Positions 10,051-22,100 of a stretch of DNA of 64,000 nucleotides are shown in pieces. The DNA is from Staphylotrichum longicolle (lineage: Eukaryota; Ascomycota; Sordariomycetes; Sordariales; Chaetomiaceae): the NCBI GenBank assembly GCA_019096155.1, contig JAHCVI010000002.1:496001-560000 (forward strand). The letters are read 5' to 3'. Below the pieces are notes generated by a model. It saw nothing but the letters and a program-made list of their open reading frames with translations, made no database searches and was not told the DNA's origin. The position numbers and the translations under genes were made by a program. Position 1 is the first letter of the stretch, and each line of letters begins with the position of its first letter.

Positions 10051-12603
10051 TCACTCCCCCCTGCGCAGCCCATACCCCCCACCATACCCACTCCCCATCT
10101 TCTCAATCGAGCTCATGATCCCGCTGCGCAACCCCTGCCCCGACCCGGGCCTCGCCAGCCCCGTCCCACCTACACCCCCGCTCCCCATGACCGCCGCGCT
10201 CTTGGTCCGCTCGTGCGATGACGACGGGCCCCCGATCCCCGCCCCGATCCGGCTCGGCCCCGTCGCCGTCCCGGGCGCGCGCAGGCCCGACGCGCGGAAG
10301 TTGCTGGGCGGGCCCGCGGTGGACATGCGGAAGGTGCTGTTGATGCCGCCGCCGTTGGTGGTGGTGGTGGTGGGACCGCCTGGGGTTTTGGCGGTCGGGG
10401 TGATCATGGATTGGCGTCTGTTGGGCGTCTTGGCGCCTATCTGCGTCTGCATGGCGGGGGCAGCGTGTTGTTGTTGTTGTTGTTGTTGTTGCTGCTGTTG
10501 TTGGTGATAAATTGGTTGTTGTTGTTGTGGTGGTGGTTGGTATTGTTGTTGTTGGGGTGCTGGCGCGGGCTGTTCGTCCTCCTCGGGCACGGCGACAAAG
10601 CTCTGCTGCATGCTCTGCATGTTCATCATCTCCTCGGCGAGCATCACCAGCTCGCCCTTCTCGACGCGCTCCCGCTCCAGCAGCAGCCGCAGCTCGGCAT
10701 TGTCGGCCTGCACCGTCCGCAGCACCGCCTCGACCTTCTCCACCTCGGCCTGCCGCTCCCGGATCTGCGCCGCGTCGCGCGCCCGCTCGGCGCGCCGCTC
10801 CTCCTCCATCTCGGCCAGCCGGGCCGGGTCGATCCCAATGTCGTGGCTGCGGCTGCTGTTGAGCTGGCGGAGCTCGTCGTTCTCGCGGCTGAGCTGGTCG
10901 ACCTGCGCCTGCAGCTTGCGCACCTGCTTCTCCCAGCGGTGCTCGTAGCTCTTTTTGAGCGCCGCCACTTTGGTCTCGTGCTTGCTCTTGTAGAGGGCGT
11001 GCAGCTCCCGCGCGACGCGCTCCACGGCCATCTCGACCTCCTTGTTCGAGGGGACGGGGGATCTGTTCTCGGACCCGGACGCGGCGGCCGCCGCCGCGGC
11101 GGCCTCGGCGCTGGCCTTACCCGCGCGCATGCCCGCCATCTTGCTCTCGGCCTCCTGCGCCATCATCTCGGCCATCTCGCGGCGCTTCTCGGCCTCGTCG
11201 AGCTTGAACTCGAGCTCCTCGCGCTCGCGCTGCGAGATGACAATCTCCTCCTTGACCTGGCGCAGGACCGACTCCATCTCGCGCCCGCGCCGCTCCCAGC
11301 TGTCCTTCTCCGTCTGCAGCGCCTCCTGCATGCCCTGCACCTCGCGCAGCTGCTCCATGCACTCGCCCACGCGCTTCTCCGCGTCGCCGACCGCCGTCTT
11401 GAGCGACAGCGCCTCGGCTTCCTTGCCGCTGAGCGAGGCCTTGAGGCTGCTAATCTCGGAGAGGAAGCCGGATTTGAGCGACTCGAGCTCCCGCGGCGTG
11501 ATGGTGGGGATGCTGCGCGGGGTGGGCGCGGGCGGGAGGTCAAAGTCGAGGAGGTTGACGAGGTTGTTGCGCTGGGGCGTGGCGGCAGCCGCCGCGTGGG
11601 AGGGCCGCGACGACGGCGGCACGTGGCCGCCTCCGCGCCGGGACGGTGTCGGCTGGGCGCCGTAGGCGCCGTAGCGCATCGATTCGGTAAAGTCCATCAG
11701 GTTGGTCGTGTTGCCGCCGTCGTAGGAGCCGCCGTTCTGCCGCGGGGTCCTGGAGGGTGGAGGGCCCTCTGTGCGGCCGGCGGCCCGCGGGGTCGAGCCG
11801 CCGACGGCGGAAAACTTTGTCGGGCTGTCGCTGCGCATCTGGGCCAGCATCGTCAGGTTCGGCACGCCCGAGAATGCGCTAAAGGTGCTGATCATGGTGT
11901 CATCGGCGGTCGAGTGCTCCTCCTCGGCCATGTGGCTATGCCCGTGGTCCGCGTCGTGCGCCATCGACATGGTGTGGTCGCCGTCGTGGTCCACGTCGTC
12001 GGCGCCGTCGTGCATCGCGTTGACCTCGTCCTCAAAGATATCAATCGCGTGCTTCAATCCCTCGTTGTCCCGCACCGTGTCCGGCAGGCTCATCGTGCCG
12101 CGCTGCTCGTCCGAAGAGCGGCGCCCCTCCAGCGACCGGCGGGGCGACTCGCTGGCGGGCGCGCCCGGTTGGCTCACCTTGACGGGAAAACGCTTGATGG
12201 GACCCGACTTCCGCGGGCTCTGTGCTAGCGGCGGTGGGGGCATGCTCCTGGCTGGCGACACGATCTCGTCGATGGCGGATTCTGGCGACTGGGTCTGGGC
12301 TTGGATCTGGCTGCTCTGCTGCTGCTGGAGGATCTTGAGGGGCGACAGCTCGCTGCCCGAGATGATTCGTGACCCCGGGCGGGGTTTTGGCGGTGAGGGT
12401 CCGCGGGCGGTTGGCGACGTGATCTCGTCCTTGATGTGCGACAGAAATGGCGAGCTGTCGCCGTCGTCGCCGCTGCCGGTGCCCCGGTTCTCGCTGTAGT
12501 CGGCGGATTTGCGGACCTCGTATGGCTCGGCATGGCGCAGGCTGGCTGACGGAGTCGAGAAATTCAGTGCCGCGCTCGGGGTCGGCGACAAGGGCGCGGC
12601 CAT
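10051..12603 (-). CDS. TACC-family coiled-coil protein (Alp7/Slk19-like, spindle/microtubule)
   Basis: Single exon, 850 residues from the ATG at 12603. An in-frame ATG 15 nt upstream would add MCVAI, but MAAPLSPTPS has the better context. The N-terminal half is disordered and Ser/Pro-rich with S/T-P sites, as in CDK substrates (SPLKIL, KRFPVK). Long coiled coils span about 370-495 and 525-665. The segment VERVARELHALYKSKHETK and the following RWEKQVRKLQAQVDQL (about 525-575) resemble the fungal TACC domain shared by S. pombe Alp7 and budding yeast Slk19. A poly-Gln tract (about 683-713) and a Gly/Ser/Thr-rich tail follow. By family analogy it links microtubules to spindle poles or kinetochores. 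The family call comes from one motif block and coiled-coil layout; another SPB/microtubule coiled-coil family is the alternative. Confidence 0.68.
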   Translation of the reverse strand: MAAPLSPTPSAALNFSTPSASLRHAEPYEVRKSADYSENRGTGSGDDGDSSPFLSHIKDEITSPTARGPSPPKPRPGSRIISGSELSPLKILQQQQSSQIQAQTQSPESAIDEIVSPARSMPPPPLAQSPRKSGPIKRFPVKVSQPGAPASESPRRSLEGRRSSDEQRGTMSLPDTVRDNEGLKHAIDIFEDEVNAMHDGADDVDHDGDHTMSMAHDADHGHSHMAEEEHSTADDTMISTFSAFSGVPNLTMLAQMRSDSPTKFSAVGGSTPRAAGRTEGPPPSRTPRQNGGSYDGGNTTNLMDFTESMRYGAYGAQPTPSRRGGGHVPPSSRPSHAAAAATPQRNNLVNLLDFDLPPAPTPRSIPTITPRELESLKSGFLSEISSLKASLSGKEAEALSLKTAVGDAEKRVGECMEQLREVQGMQEALQTEKDSWERRGREMESVLRQVKEEIVISQREREELEFKLDEAEKRREMAEMMAQEAESKMAGMRAGKASAEAAAAAAAASGSENRSPVPSNKEVEMAVERVARELHALYKSKHETKVAALKKSYEHRWEKQVRKLQAQVDQLSRENDELRQLNSSRSHDIGIDPARLAEMEEERRAERARDAAQIRERQAEVEKVEAVLRTVQADNAELRLLLERERVEKGELVMLAEEMMNMQSMQQSFVAVPEEDEQPAPAPQQQQYQPPPQQQQPIYHQQQQQQQQQQQQHAAPAMQTQIGAKTPNRRQSMITPTAKTPGGPTTTTTNGGGINSTFRMSTAGPPSNFRASGLRAPGTATGPSRIGAGIGGPSSSHERTKSAAVMGSGGVGGTGLARPGSGQGLRSGIMSSIEKMGSGYGGGYGLRRGE
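10465..10503 (-). repeat. CAA/CAG repeat encoding poly-Gln
   Basis: A nearly pure TTG run with a few CTG units on the plus strand encodes about 13 consecutive Gln in the TACC-like protein. More CAA-rich sequence continues to about 10555. Confidence 0.9.
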
Positions 12604-14176
12604 GATTGCAACACACAAAAACGAAGCCAGTTACCGGTTTCTTCGGGGGTGCGCAAACTCGTGACACAAATCTCAATTTCGCAGCTGGCAAATGCTCGAG
12701 TCGTGGCGGGTGTTTGTCAGCTTGGAGCTTGACGTTAGCGCTTTTCGCTGTTGGTGTGGTTTGGAGTGTCGGGACTGTGCAAGTTGGCGTGCCAAAGTGG
12801 ATGTGCACCCCTTCTGGGAAATTGCTTTTATTGCGATCGCGCTGGTCGCAGGCCAATGAGGGACGGAGCTGCCGGCGGCTGTTTACCGTTGTGGCCCGGC
12901 AACCAGCAAGTCACGTGGCTGCCCCTTTTCGACCCACATGGCGTCCGTCACAAAGACTCAACTCCTGAACCTTGCAGAGCGAAGACAGCAATCAAAGAGG
13001 TGCCTGAGCTTTCCATTCGGCAAGGACTTGCTTCGTCATGCACTTCTCGCAGAGAACAAACGTGGTCAAACAATAATGATCTCTGTTACCCTAGCTATTT
13101 CACCAACAAATGCTTGTTGCTGCTAGCCATACATTATACCAAGCCGACTGCTCTGCCCCGTGCGTGTGGTGTGTCTGATGCGACTATGCAGCAACCTCCT
13201 GAACCATCGCGTCCTTGACAGAAAAAGCAAGTGTCTGTCCCCTTGAGTCTCAGCAACACTCGATAGCCCACGCAAAAGCACGAGCAAGACACGACACACC
13301 AGAAGTGCAAGCAGATGCAGACGCAGAAGCTGGGCATAAATACTGCAACGAAACACTACACTATGAACACCATGTTCTGTCGATGAAAAAAAAAAAAGGG
13401 CACCAAAAACTGAATCGGCAACGCTGAAGTGCAGAAATCTACCACCGGCAACCCCCTGTGTATCTTCGGGCGTCAAGGGCCCTTTTAGCAGAGTTCCCTT
13501 CATCAAGTCGTTACCAAACGCGAAAGCAAGCCGTCTCCAACAACTGCACCACCTGCATTGTGCCTCTCTCGTCATCCTCCCCTGAGCAACTTTTAAACCG
13601 CGAAGTCAATTCAGGTCGTTTGGTCATGATCGTCGTAAGCAAGGAAAAGGACAACACAACAAGAAGAAAAAGAACAAAACAACAAAAAAGACGGCTGTGT
13701 CCTGTCCGGCGTGGTCTGTAAACCTCGACCCGGCCTGGGCCGCCAGCCCCAAAGAAGTTTCGTTTTGTAGTTTGTTCGTGCTTTCGTCCCTGTCGTGACA
13801 AATTGCAGCCGCCTAGGGTCGTAAGCAGGCGCTGCATCTTTTTCTTTCCGGCGAGAGAGAGAAAAAAGAAAAGAGGTCGTCGTCATCCGCCGAGCAGAGC
13901 GGGAGGAGAGCCCGGCCTGTACGGGCTCATTAGATTAGACCCAAAAATCCATGCGAATCCGTCATCCGTCAAAGCCCGTATACAACCATTATCAGGACAC
14001 AAACAAAGAGAAACGTAAGCTCGCAAGAGCGTCCCCGAATCCCAAGTCTCCGGCATGGGTCGCGTCCCAAAAAAGGCATACAGAAAATAGCAAAAGCATC
14101 ACTCGCCCTCCGCGTTCAAGAGGGCGGCGTCCGACTGTTGCGTCCGAGGCATCGTGGCAATCCCAGGCGCGGCTTC
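12604..14176. other. Intergenic: promoter of the TACC gene and 3' flank of stuA
   Basis: About 1.6 kb between two minus-strand genes. A-rich tracts lie near 13385-13397 and 13660-13690. Short open frames only, none with a recognisable feature. Confidence 0.55.
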
Positions 14177-16159
14177 TCACCTGCGCCTCTGGGCAGAAAC
14201 ACCCGTCGGTTGCGCCAACTGGTTGTTGAATGTGGGAGACGGCATCGAGCCGGAGCCGTCAAGCATCCCCTTGCGACGCTTGAGGTCTGACCTGTCGTCG
14301 TCGTCGTCTCGTCCCCGCTTCATCGACCCTCCGTTGAGCGACGGAGGCTGGGTTGCGTACCCGTTTTGCATCGACCCCGACATGTCACCTTGGCTGCCAT
14401 AAACATCGTTCGCCGAGGCGCCGTTTGTCGATCCTCGCTCGTTGCTGATGACGCTGTAGAGGTTGCTCGATGTCTGCCCGTTACGGGGGGGTGTTGTACC
14501 CCTGGGGGGCGTAGTACGACTGCGGGGCAGCCGCCGTCCTGGGCGTCGCCCGCCCTGACCCGTTCTGATGCGGAGAGCCCGACAACTCGGGGAAAGGTGG
14601 GCGTGTTCGTTCTGCAGCGACGCAACCGGAGGGGCGCTATAGTTGTAGGGACCGCGATTCGCGTCATAGGCGCCGCTGTCGTGAGTGTACTCGCCGTCAT
14701 GCTCGTGATCGCCCTCCTCCTCGGCGCCGGTTGCGGGAACCGCCTCGGCCTGAGGGGCATGCATGATGCCATTGGAAGCCTTCGCGTCCACCTGCTCTCC
14801 GTTAGGGCCTGGCGCCCGATTGGCCGGCGGGGCCATCTCGTTCTTCACGTAACCATGCCCGTACATGGGTCGTTCCTGGGGGCTGGGGTTGGGCGGCGGA
14901 TAAGACGAGGCGGGAGGGGCCGATGGTTGGTACATCTGGCGTGAGCTGTCGTACGGCTGGCTGACGGGCGGGTATGGGTGCATGCTCTGAATCGAGCCAC
15001 CGGGAGGAGTCGTGGCAGGCGTGTTGGGCAGCGAGCGGGCGTTGTTGCTCAAGCTCGTGTCTATCGAGATTTGGTTCGGCCCTTGACCGTTAGCCATTCC
15101 CTGCTGGCCCCACTGGAAGCTGTCAGAGCCGCCCATGCCGCCCATCACGCTCGAGGCACTGGTCGGTGGCGTCGGGAACGTGTGGGCGCGGTCCAGCGGC
15201 GGACGAGCCATGGGAGGAGGATGGGAGGCGAGCTGGGACTGCGGCCCCGGCAGCGACAGGGCGTGGTGGTGCTGTTGCAGGGACGGCAACGGGGCCGGCT
15301 GCGATGCCCGCAGGCCCTCCTGCTTACGTTGTGCTGCGGCCATGACCTGGTTCCGGCTTTGGTTTGTGGGGTGGCAGAGCAAGGTGCCGATGTTATGGAC
15401 AAAAAGCGGGTACAGCAGCTCTGTAATCTTCTCTTTGTTGGCGAAGTCAAGAGCACGATCAAATGGAATCCTAACATGACAAGATTAGCCATAGCCACAG
15501 CTACCCTAAGGCTGAAGGGGCAAACCTACCAGACGCCCTTGAGATGCATGGGGCCAATCTTGACAACGTGACGGAGCTTCTCGCTCTTGAGAATGCCATC
15601 ACGACGGCCGCGCGTCATGCCGGCAACGTTGAGCAGCTTGGTGCCGTTGATCATGTGGTTGTCTAAAAAAGCACGTCAGATTGGGACGCATAGCAGGGAT
15701 GCAACATGGCAACTTACCCTCTCTGCGCGCAACGCAGATGCCGCGAGCCTCGACCTGAAAGCAGAGGCTGCCCTCGTCCTCCCACAATGTGGCGGTGACA
15801 CGGGGCTTCATGCCGGGAGGCGCAATCTGGCCAGTCGTGTCAAAGCCGGTCGAGTAAGACGGAGGGCCCATTCCGGGCTGGTTGATGCCCGGGAGCGGCA
15901 GCACGGGCTGAGGCGCATTCATCTGGTTGGAGACGGGCTGCTGCCCTGCCGGAGATGCCATGCCATTAGCGTAGGTATACTGACCACCGTACTGCGCAGG
16001 GTACTGAGTGGGTGGGCCGGGCTGCAGAACCGGCGGGTGCGGGTGCTGATGTTGGTGCTGGTGCGGGTGCGAGTAGGGAGACGTGACCGTCTGGGGCGGC
16101 GGCGCCTGGCCGGCGGACATGTGCGACGGGTAGTACATATCGTGGCCGTTCGGGTTCAT
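14177..16159 (-). CDS. stuA: APSES transcription factor StuA (ASM-1 orthologue)
   Basis: Exons 16159-15718, 15662-15530 and 15470-14177, with GTAAGT and GTAGGT donors; 622 residues from the ATG at 16159. The APSES DNA-binding domain (about 117-225) is intact: [60 protein letters not shown] and [20 protein letters not shown]. StuA orthologues share the downstream [14 protein letters not shown], the [13 protein letters not shown] block and a bipartite [17 protein letters not shown] nuclear signal. The protein controls conidiophore, fruiting-body and often secondary-metabolite programmes. The long His/Gln/Pro-rich N-terminus includes [13 protein letters not shown]. Two compensating indels put residues encoded at about 14592-14485 in the wrong frame (see findings). 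The same frame stays open for 161 codons upstream of 16159 without an ATG, so an upstream coding exon is possible. Confidence 0.93.
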
Positions 16160-19100
16160 TGCTGGGTAGTTGTCGTATGCAGAAGGCGCCTGACCATGCG
16201 GCGGCAAGATCGTAGAGCAGGGAGCAAGCGCGGGCGAAAGCGGTCCTGGCGTCTTGGGCCCGTTGGATGAGGCGGCCGAGGTAAAAGAGGAGTGGGAGCT
16301 CAAATTGGAGCTCGACGCTGAAGATATGGAGCTAACCCGGGGTGAAGAACTGCTCGACGAGTACGGGTGAGTAGCGTACGCGAGAGACAGAGGCGGCAAT
16401 CGTTCGTGGGCGTGCAAGGGCCGCGAGGTGTCGGAATTGTAGTACGACACGTCGTTGGGACCCCGGGTCTGCGACTGAGGAATCGAGAGATCCAGCTTTT
16501 CGGTTCTTGACGAGTTTCGGGAGAAGTTGCGTTTGCTCGATGTTCGAGGAGTAAAAAGTAACTGCTTGAGTTGCTTGCAGAAAACACGGCAGGCGAGCGC
16601 AAGATATCCCAGTGAGCGTAAGGATACGACTTGCGAGCCGGTCTACCGGGGACTGGCGGCTACAGATAAATATGCGACAGGTTCAACTCGAGATGGGACG
16701 AACGGGCATATGGCGGAATTCGCGAGACCGCAATGCCGCATGTAGCTCTGTTCGAGTCTTCCCACACAACCGTGACGTCGTCTAATGTCGGGCTGACCGT
16801 TGACGTAGCTACAAGATGCAGGTGGTTAGCAGGTGCACCGGCCGAAGCTCGAGGCTCGAGACATTGACGTCGGGGCTTTGGCTTGGGGGGAAGGGGAGCT
16901 GTGCGCGGGCGGGCTGTGGGCAGGTTCTGAAAGTCCGGAGCACCTCAGAAGCACGGCCTGCAGCTGTGCAGGTGCAGTGGGAAAGAGGGGGACGGGGCGC
17001 AGAAGTGGAACTTGCGCCGAAGCAAGACCTAACGGGAATACCTGGTACGCACTGGATTGGGCTCGCCTTCCTCGCCTCGCAAAACCTGGATATGGCCGCC
17101 TCGAAAAGAAAGTGAGGGGAGGTCGGCGGAACTGGTGAGGGAGGAGGAGGAGGAGGAAGGGAAAGGGAAGCGGGCTGATTTAGGTGGACCGGCTGGTGGT
17201 GAGAAGAGAAGGAGGAAGGTCGGTTCGATGGTCGATCAGCGAGCACCTCAACCCAAGAGAGAAAACAGAACCCAGCCAGGGCAGGCCCGGTGTGCCGCAA
17301 CTACGGGGCCTTCCTCTGTGCTATGTACACCAGCGCTGGCAGGAGCGCCGGGCAGTACATGCCTGCCGCTGCTGGCCCTCTTTCCCTCTTCCCCTCCCTT
17401 GTCCGCTCGCCAGCCGCCAGCTTGGCCAGTCAAGGGGCCAGAAACATCCACCACGGGAACGGCCTTGGGTCTGGGAAAAGTTTGGGTGGGTCCCTTGCCA
17501 GCGACCAGGGTCGTAGTCGAGAATCGCGACTTTCTGCACTGGGCTAGCGAGCAAGAGCCAACAGCCCTTCCTGGGGCCTTGTCTGTTGTCCCAACCCAGC
17601 ACTTTGGATGCTTGCCCTCCCCACACACCCGGCCTCATTCATTGCACCGTCCAGGCTTTCCAGGTTTTTTTGTTGGGCATCTCACAGCCTGCCCTCCTCC
17701 GTTCAAAACTAGGAGACAACTTTTACACACAAAATAATCACATTGCTTGTGTCCAATGGTGTCGATAGCAGTTCCTTGGAGCAAGAGTCCCGGAAGTACG
17801 CAAAACTGGAGCCAGAGGGCTTGGAGCGAGCGGTGGGTTGTTCGACCCTGGCTCGAGCAAGGGTTCGAGATGGAGGTTGGGGGGGCTTGGCCAGGAGGGG
17901 TGTTTTGCGGGGCGTGGTCGTAGAGAACCGGGTAGGGATGGGTGCGAAGGGCAAAGCTCTGCACTGTGTGGCAGAACACAGCAAGAGGTACGAGGTTGCG
18001 AGCCCGGAACAGTCTAGCGCAGGATGGTCCTCGCAGGCCTTTCCATGGTCGCTTCAGGGGTCGACTTTCAGTTCACGAAAAAAAAAAAAAGCCGCGAGAC
18101 GACAAACCTTCCGACAACAAACCTCCCGATGAGGGGCGATGCTGCTGACCTGGCTTATCAAGCCGTTGTGATGTTCGTGAATTTTCTTTCGGGTGGCTCT
18201 CTTATGCACGAAATCAGACACGGCGGCTACGGATGGCGGGAGAAAACCGGCAGTATCAAAAGGGGGCAGGGACGGCGGCTGGGAAACAGGCCGATTCAGC
18301 TGCAATCACAGCCCACTCTTCCCCAAGCCATGGCACGATCGGTGGTATCGTCATATCTCGGAAGAGGCGGCGAGCAAACGACTTTCCCCTATCTCTGAGC
18401 TCAGGGCCCGATTGCTGATGTCTCAGAAGAATCATCGTGAACCCAGTGCGACGATATGGCGGGGCTCGCAGCCGGGCGTTCAGGATGGCATAGGTTATGT
18501 ACAAAATGCGCTCCAGTAAAGCATGCCACATCTGCGCAATCCTGTCGACGAGGCGTTTGGTGCCGGCACTCAACAGCGAATTGGAACCGGCTACCCCTCT
18601 GTAACTCTGTTTTCAGATGCAGGTGGTGGAGACGCGCGCGGGAATCCTCCGGTTGCCGCGATGCATGGGCCGATGCAGACCTGGAGCCGTTTGGGACTCC
18701 CTGGTCATGTGTGTCTATTTCCAGATATTGCCCATTGACCTCTCAACATACTTGGATGTCTAAAGGTTCTTTGCAAGTCTATCGTAGGTCGGCACAGATG
18801 CCAAAATACGGTACAAAAACTTGACCAACCATCCGGTCTTCGAGATGGATACAGTGGATAGAAGAATGCTGAAGTCGAAGTTGGGAACGTTGTTGGTTTT
18901 TGGCCACATCCTCGGTTCATCTGGACGTGGTGATGGGGTCGGAAAACGGCTTTTGGGCGGAGTCCGTCATCACGCGTGGAAGGCGCATAAGTGCACTCAA
19001 CTGCTCAGCCGATACCAAGTACAGAATAGTCTGCATGGCATTCAGCGGACGCACAGAAATTCTGAGCACTTTTGAAGCAGCAGTCCAAACTGCAGGTCAT

Positions 19101-22100
19101 GCTGCGTGGACGTCAGACCAGAGTTCTTTTTGGTTGATCGAGACCCAGTGGATGGAAGACTTTGCTCCAATATGGCGACAATCCACAGCAGAACCGACCA
19201 AACCCGTCATCAGATGCTCATCAAGATTCGTCTAGACTCGGAAGAGGGCAAGTGTCAGGGCGGGCCAGTGAGCTTCCTGCTCGCTTCCCAAGTCTTGGCG
19301 ACTTAGGGGCTCGGGCCATGCCCCCTTTTTCCCTCTCCCAGCGGCAGCAAGCCGGAGACTGGACTCTTCTCGTCTTTGACGACTTTTCCCAATCCTGCCG
19401 CGGTCCACAGGAGAGGAGAGGAAAAGTTGGGGCAAGCTGCGAACGGAGCGGCGTGGCAAGCGGCGATGCCTTACACACCCTCGAGGCACCTTCAGCTTCC
19501 CCCCGCTGCGTCGTGGCTGTCAAGGACTGGCTGGAGCCAAGGTCACCCGAGAGCCAGGTCCAGGCTGGCTTGGTGCTGACTGGCTCACGAGATCTCGCCC
19601 ATGTTCCTGCTCACCAGTCATCACCCACGCACTGTTGGGAACAATCTTTTCGCCGCTGATGTGCACACCTGCGTTGGACCGACGAACATCTCGATCTGTC
19701 CAGGCCTGGGACGCTTCACGGCGATGCACCCCGCGGCGCAACACATGGCCCAACTGCAAGTCTTGGAACCCGCAGAACAGCCAGGGCTTCATGCTGTGCC
19801 CTCGCCAACTGCCGAGCCAGCAGCAGCGAGGCGGGCGCATAAACCTGCAGCGAGAACGTGGGCGAAGGGGCGCAGCACTGACCAGTCAGTCTGTTGAGAC
19901 GAATTGTCGGTCGTGAGCCCCCCAGGCATGAGCTGCGGCATCTTTGAGCCTCAACCTCCCCCATGGTCCCACTTCAACCGCTCTGGTTTGCATCGTGACA
20001 TCAACAAAGATACGCCGGTTGTCTTGAGCGTCGGTCACCCCGTATGCTGTTCCCTTCATCCCTCGGCCTGCCCGACACCCCCGAAAACTGCTATCTCTTG
20101 GCTCTGACAGGACAAGCTGCGACACGGAGCCAAGGACTGGTCTGTACGACGTGGCCTCTGCGACACAAATCCAACTGTGCCGCAGGAGAAAGAGGGCGAT
20201 TGTCCATCAGATTGTCTCTGCTTCGCCGCCGCTCCACAAACGGCGTGGTCAGCCAATATCAGACCCAAGAGACTGCGAGCCAGTCGAAGCAAGAGATCTG
20301 CTCGACAGCCACACTGGCGACCGCCTCGCACTGTGGCAATTGCAAGCTTTGGATCCCGAAAAAGCAACTCGAGAGCTCGAGAGTGTGTGTCCCGCGCCAT
20401 GCGAAACGGCCACAGCCGCGCTCTCGCCCGCCCTCTCTCCGGGCCCAAGAGACATGGTCAAAACCCACCTGAGCCAGCGTCCCGCGTTCCTCCCAAATTT
20501 AGGACTGAAACCCCTTGATCGCCGGTCCATGTCGTCCCAAAAGATACGGAACCTTCAAAACACTGGGCTCGAGGCCGGCAGAGGACTGGCTCGACTGGGT
20601 CTCGGCCTGCAGGGATCCCCGATCCAGGCTCCCCGGGCTCGACAACACTTGCATGCGGGCCAATGCACAGCGGTTAGGTGCTTGTGCGTCCACAAGCTCA
20701 GATCATTGGGCCGGCCAATCGTCATGCGACTTGATCGAGCAGCTCCCGTGGATTTGCGGTGGATGGCGCCTGGGGGGCAGGGTGCAGAGGGTGCTAATTG
20801 TGTTTCAGCCGCTTGCTTTTGGCAAGGCGTACACGGTTTTTTGGGGGGGGGCTGCTGGAACGGTGCGCGCCCTCCTGTCCTCCGCAGAGCCCACACGGAC
20901 GGCGGGTTGACCCTCGATGCATCCCGTCGTTTCGTTTTCTCGCCGGCCGGGCCGGTGCAAGGCTGGCTCACCACCACCGACCAACAGGCCGACGACCCTG
21001 AATCGCGAGCCGACTGCCAGTGCAGTCGCCCCGACCATTGACAACACAAGCAGCTTGCACGCAGGCTTGTTGGTCCAAGATAGAGTGTGCACGAGGCAAA
21101 ACCCGTGGTTCCCCGAGCACGCCAACCCGGGACCGAGTGTGAGTGAATTGGCCCCTGCAAAAGAATCTCAGCAGAACCTGGAAAGCCGTCGTGGTGGAAT
21201 GGAAGATTGTGGGTGTCGTGATAGCAGGCCTTTCCTTTCGGGTTTGGCTTTATCTTCCGCGCCAGTTCCCGGCGGGTTGTGGTACCAAAACCGACCGCCC
21301 ATCGCCCAATCAACACGAACCACGTCTCAAGCCCACACCCACAATGGGAAGTGCTGAGGGGCAGTCTGACGGGACAGCTGCTCGCTCAGTCGCTCATTCC
21401 AATCTCTCAATCCTTCTGGTGAGGGCCGTTGTTTCCTGCTGTCGTCCCATTTCACCATCGAGAGCTTGGGACGGCCGGTAAACCGTGCACTGCGCCCTCA
21501 TCTCAGGAAAACCCCATCTCTCCTCTCCCACTGGTGCCCGTTGTGTTTCGCCACGCATGCCTTTCAGCCCTAGCCCTACACTACCTGCTTCACTCCCCCA
21601 ACCCTCCGGGAGGGACGACAGGATCATGCACATCATAGGGCATCGCAAACCCTCCGCACCGCTGCCTGCGCTTCCCATTCGCCAGAAACAAGCTGCACGC
21701 GCGGACCGTTTTCCGCCTTACATGAGAGCCAGGATGGGAAAAGCGGTGGAGCGCAAGCGGGTGGCACAGGCGAGTTGGGGGTGGGGGGGAGCCCTGCTCA
21801 GAGCTGGCCCTTGGCCTGCGCACAGTGCGATGGGATTTTCATGATTCGTCCACCCGCGCCTTTCCACACTTCCAGCCGTCTTTTTCAAGCTCGACTTGCG
21901 AAGGCTGTTCCATCTGATTATCAACGTTAGTTGTCTTTTAGACGGGCTGAATTTAGCCTCTTCAGGACATATTGACCACTCCCGCCCTCGAACCCGTCTC
22001 TTGGGTCCAGACCGGTATCCGCAAGCGCATTCGAGGCCACGCCCCTTTCTATGGCACTCCATGCGCGCCTCACTGTATGGAAGTTCCCGTTGTCATCGTC

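Noticed and set aside
10411..12228. 605-codon plus-strand frame opposite the TACC-like gene
   Set aside because: Antisense shadow of a GC-rich coiled-coil gene; Leu/His/Arg-rich with no domain.
16720..21010. StuA response-element matches (WCGCGWNM) upstream of stuA at 16720, 18970 and 21003, suggesting autoregulation
   Set aside because: The degenerate 8-mer is expected several times in 10 kb by chance, so the count is not enriched.
20555..21316. 253-codon minus-strand open frame in the desert
   Set aside because: No recognisable domain and no codon bias; competing frames on both strands.
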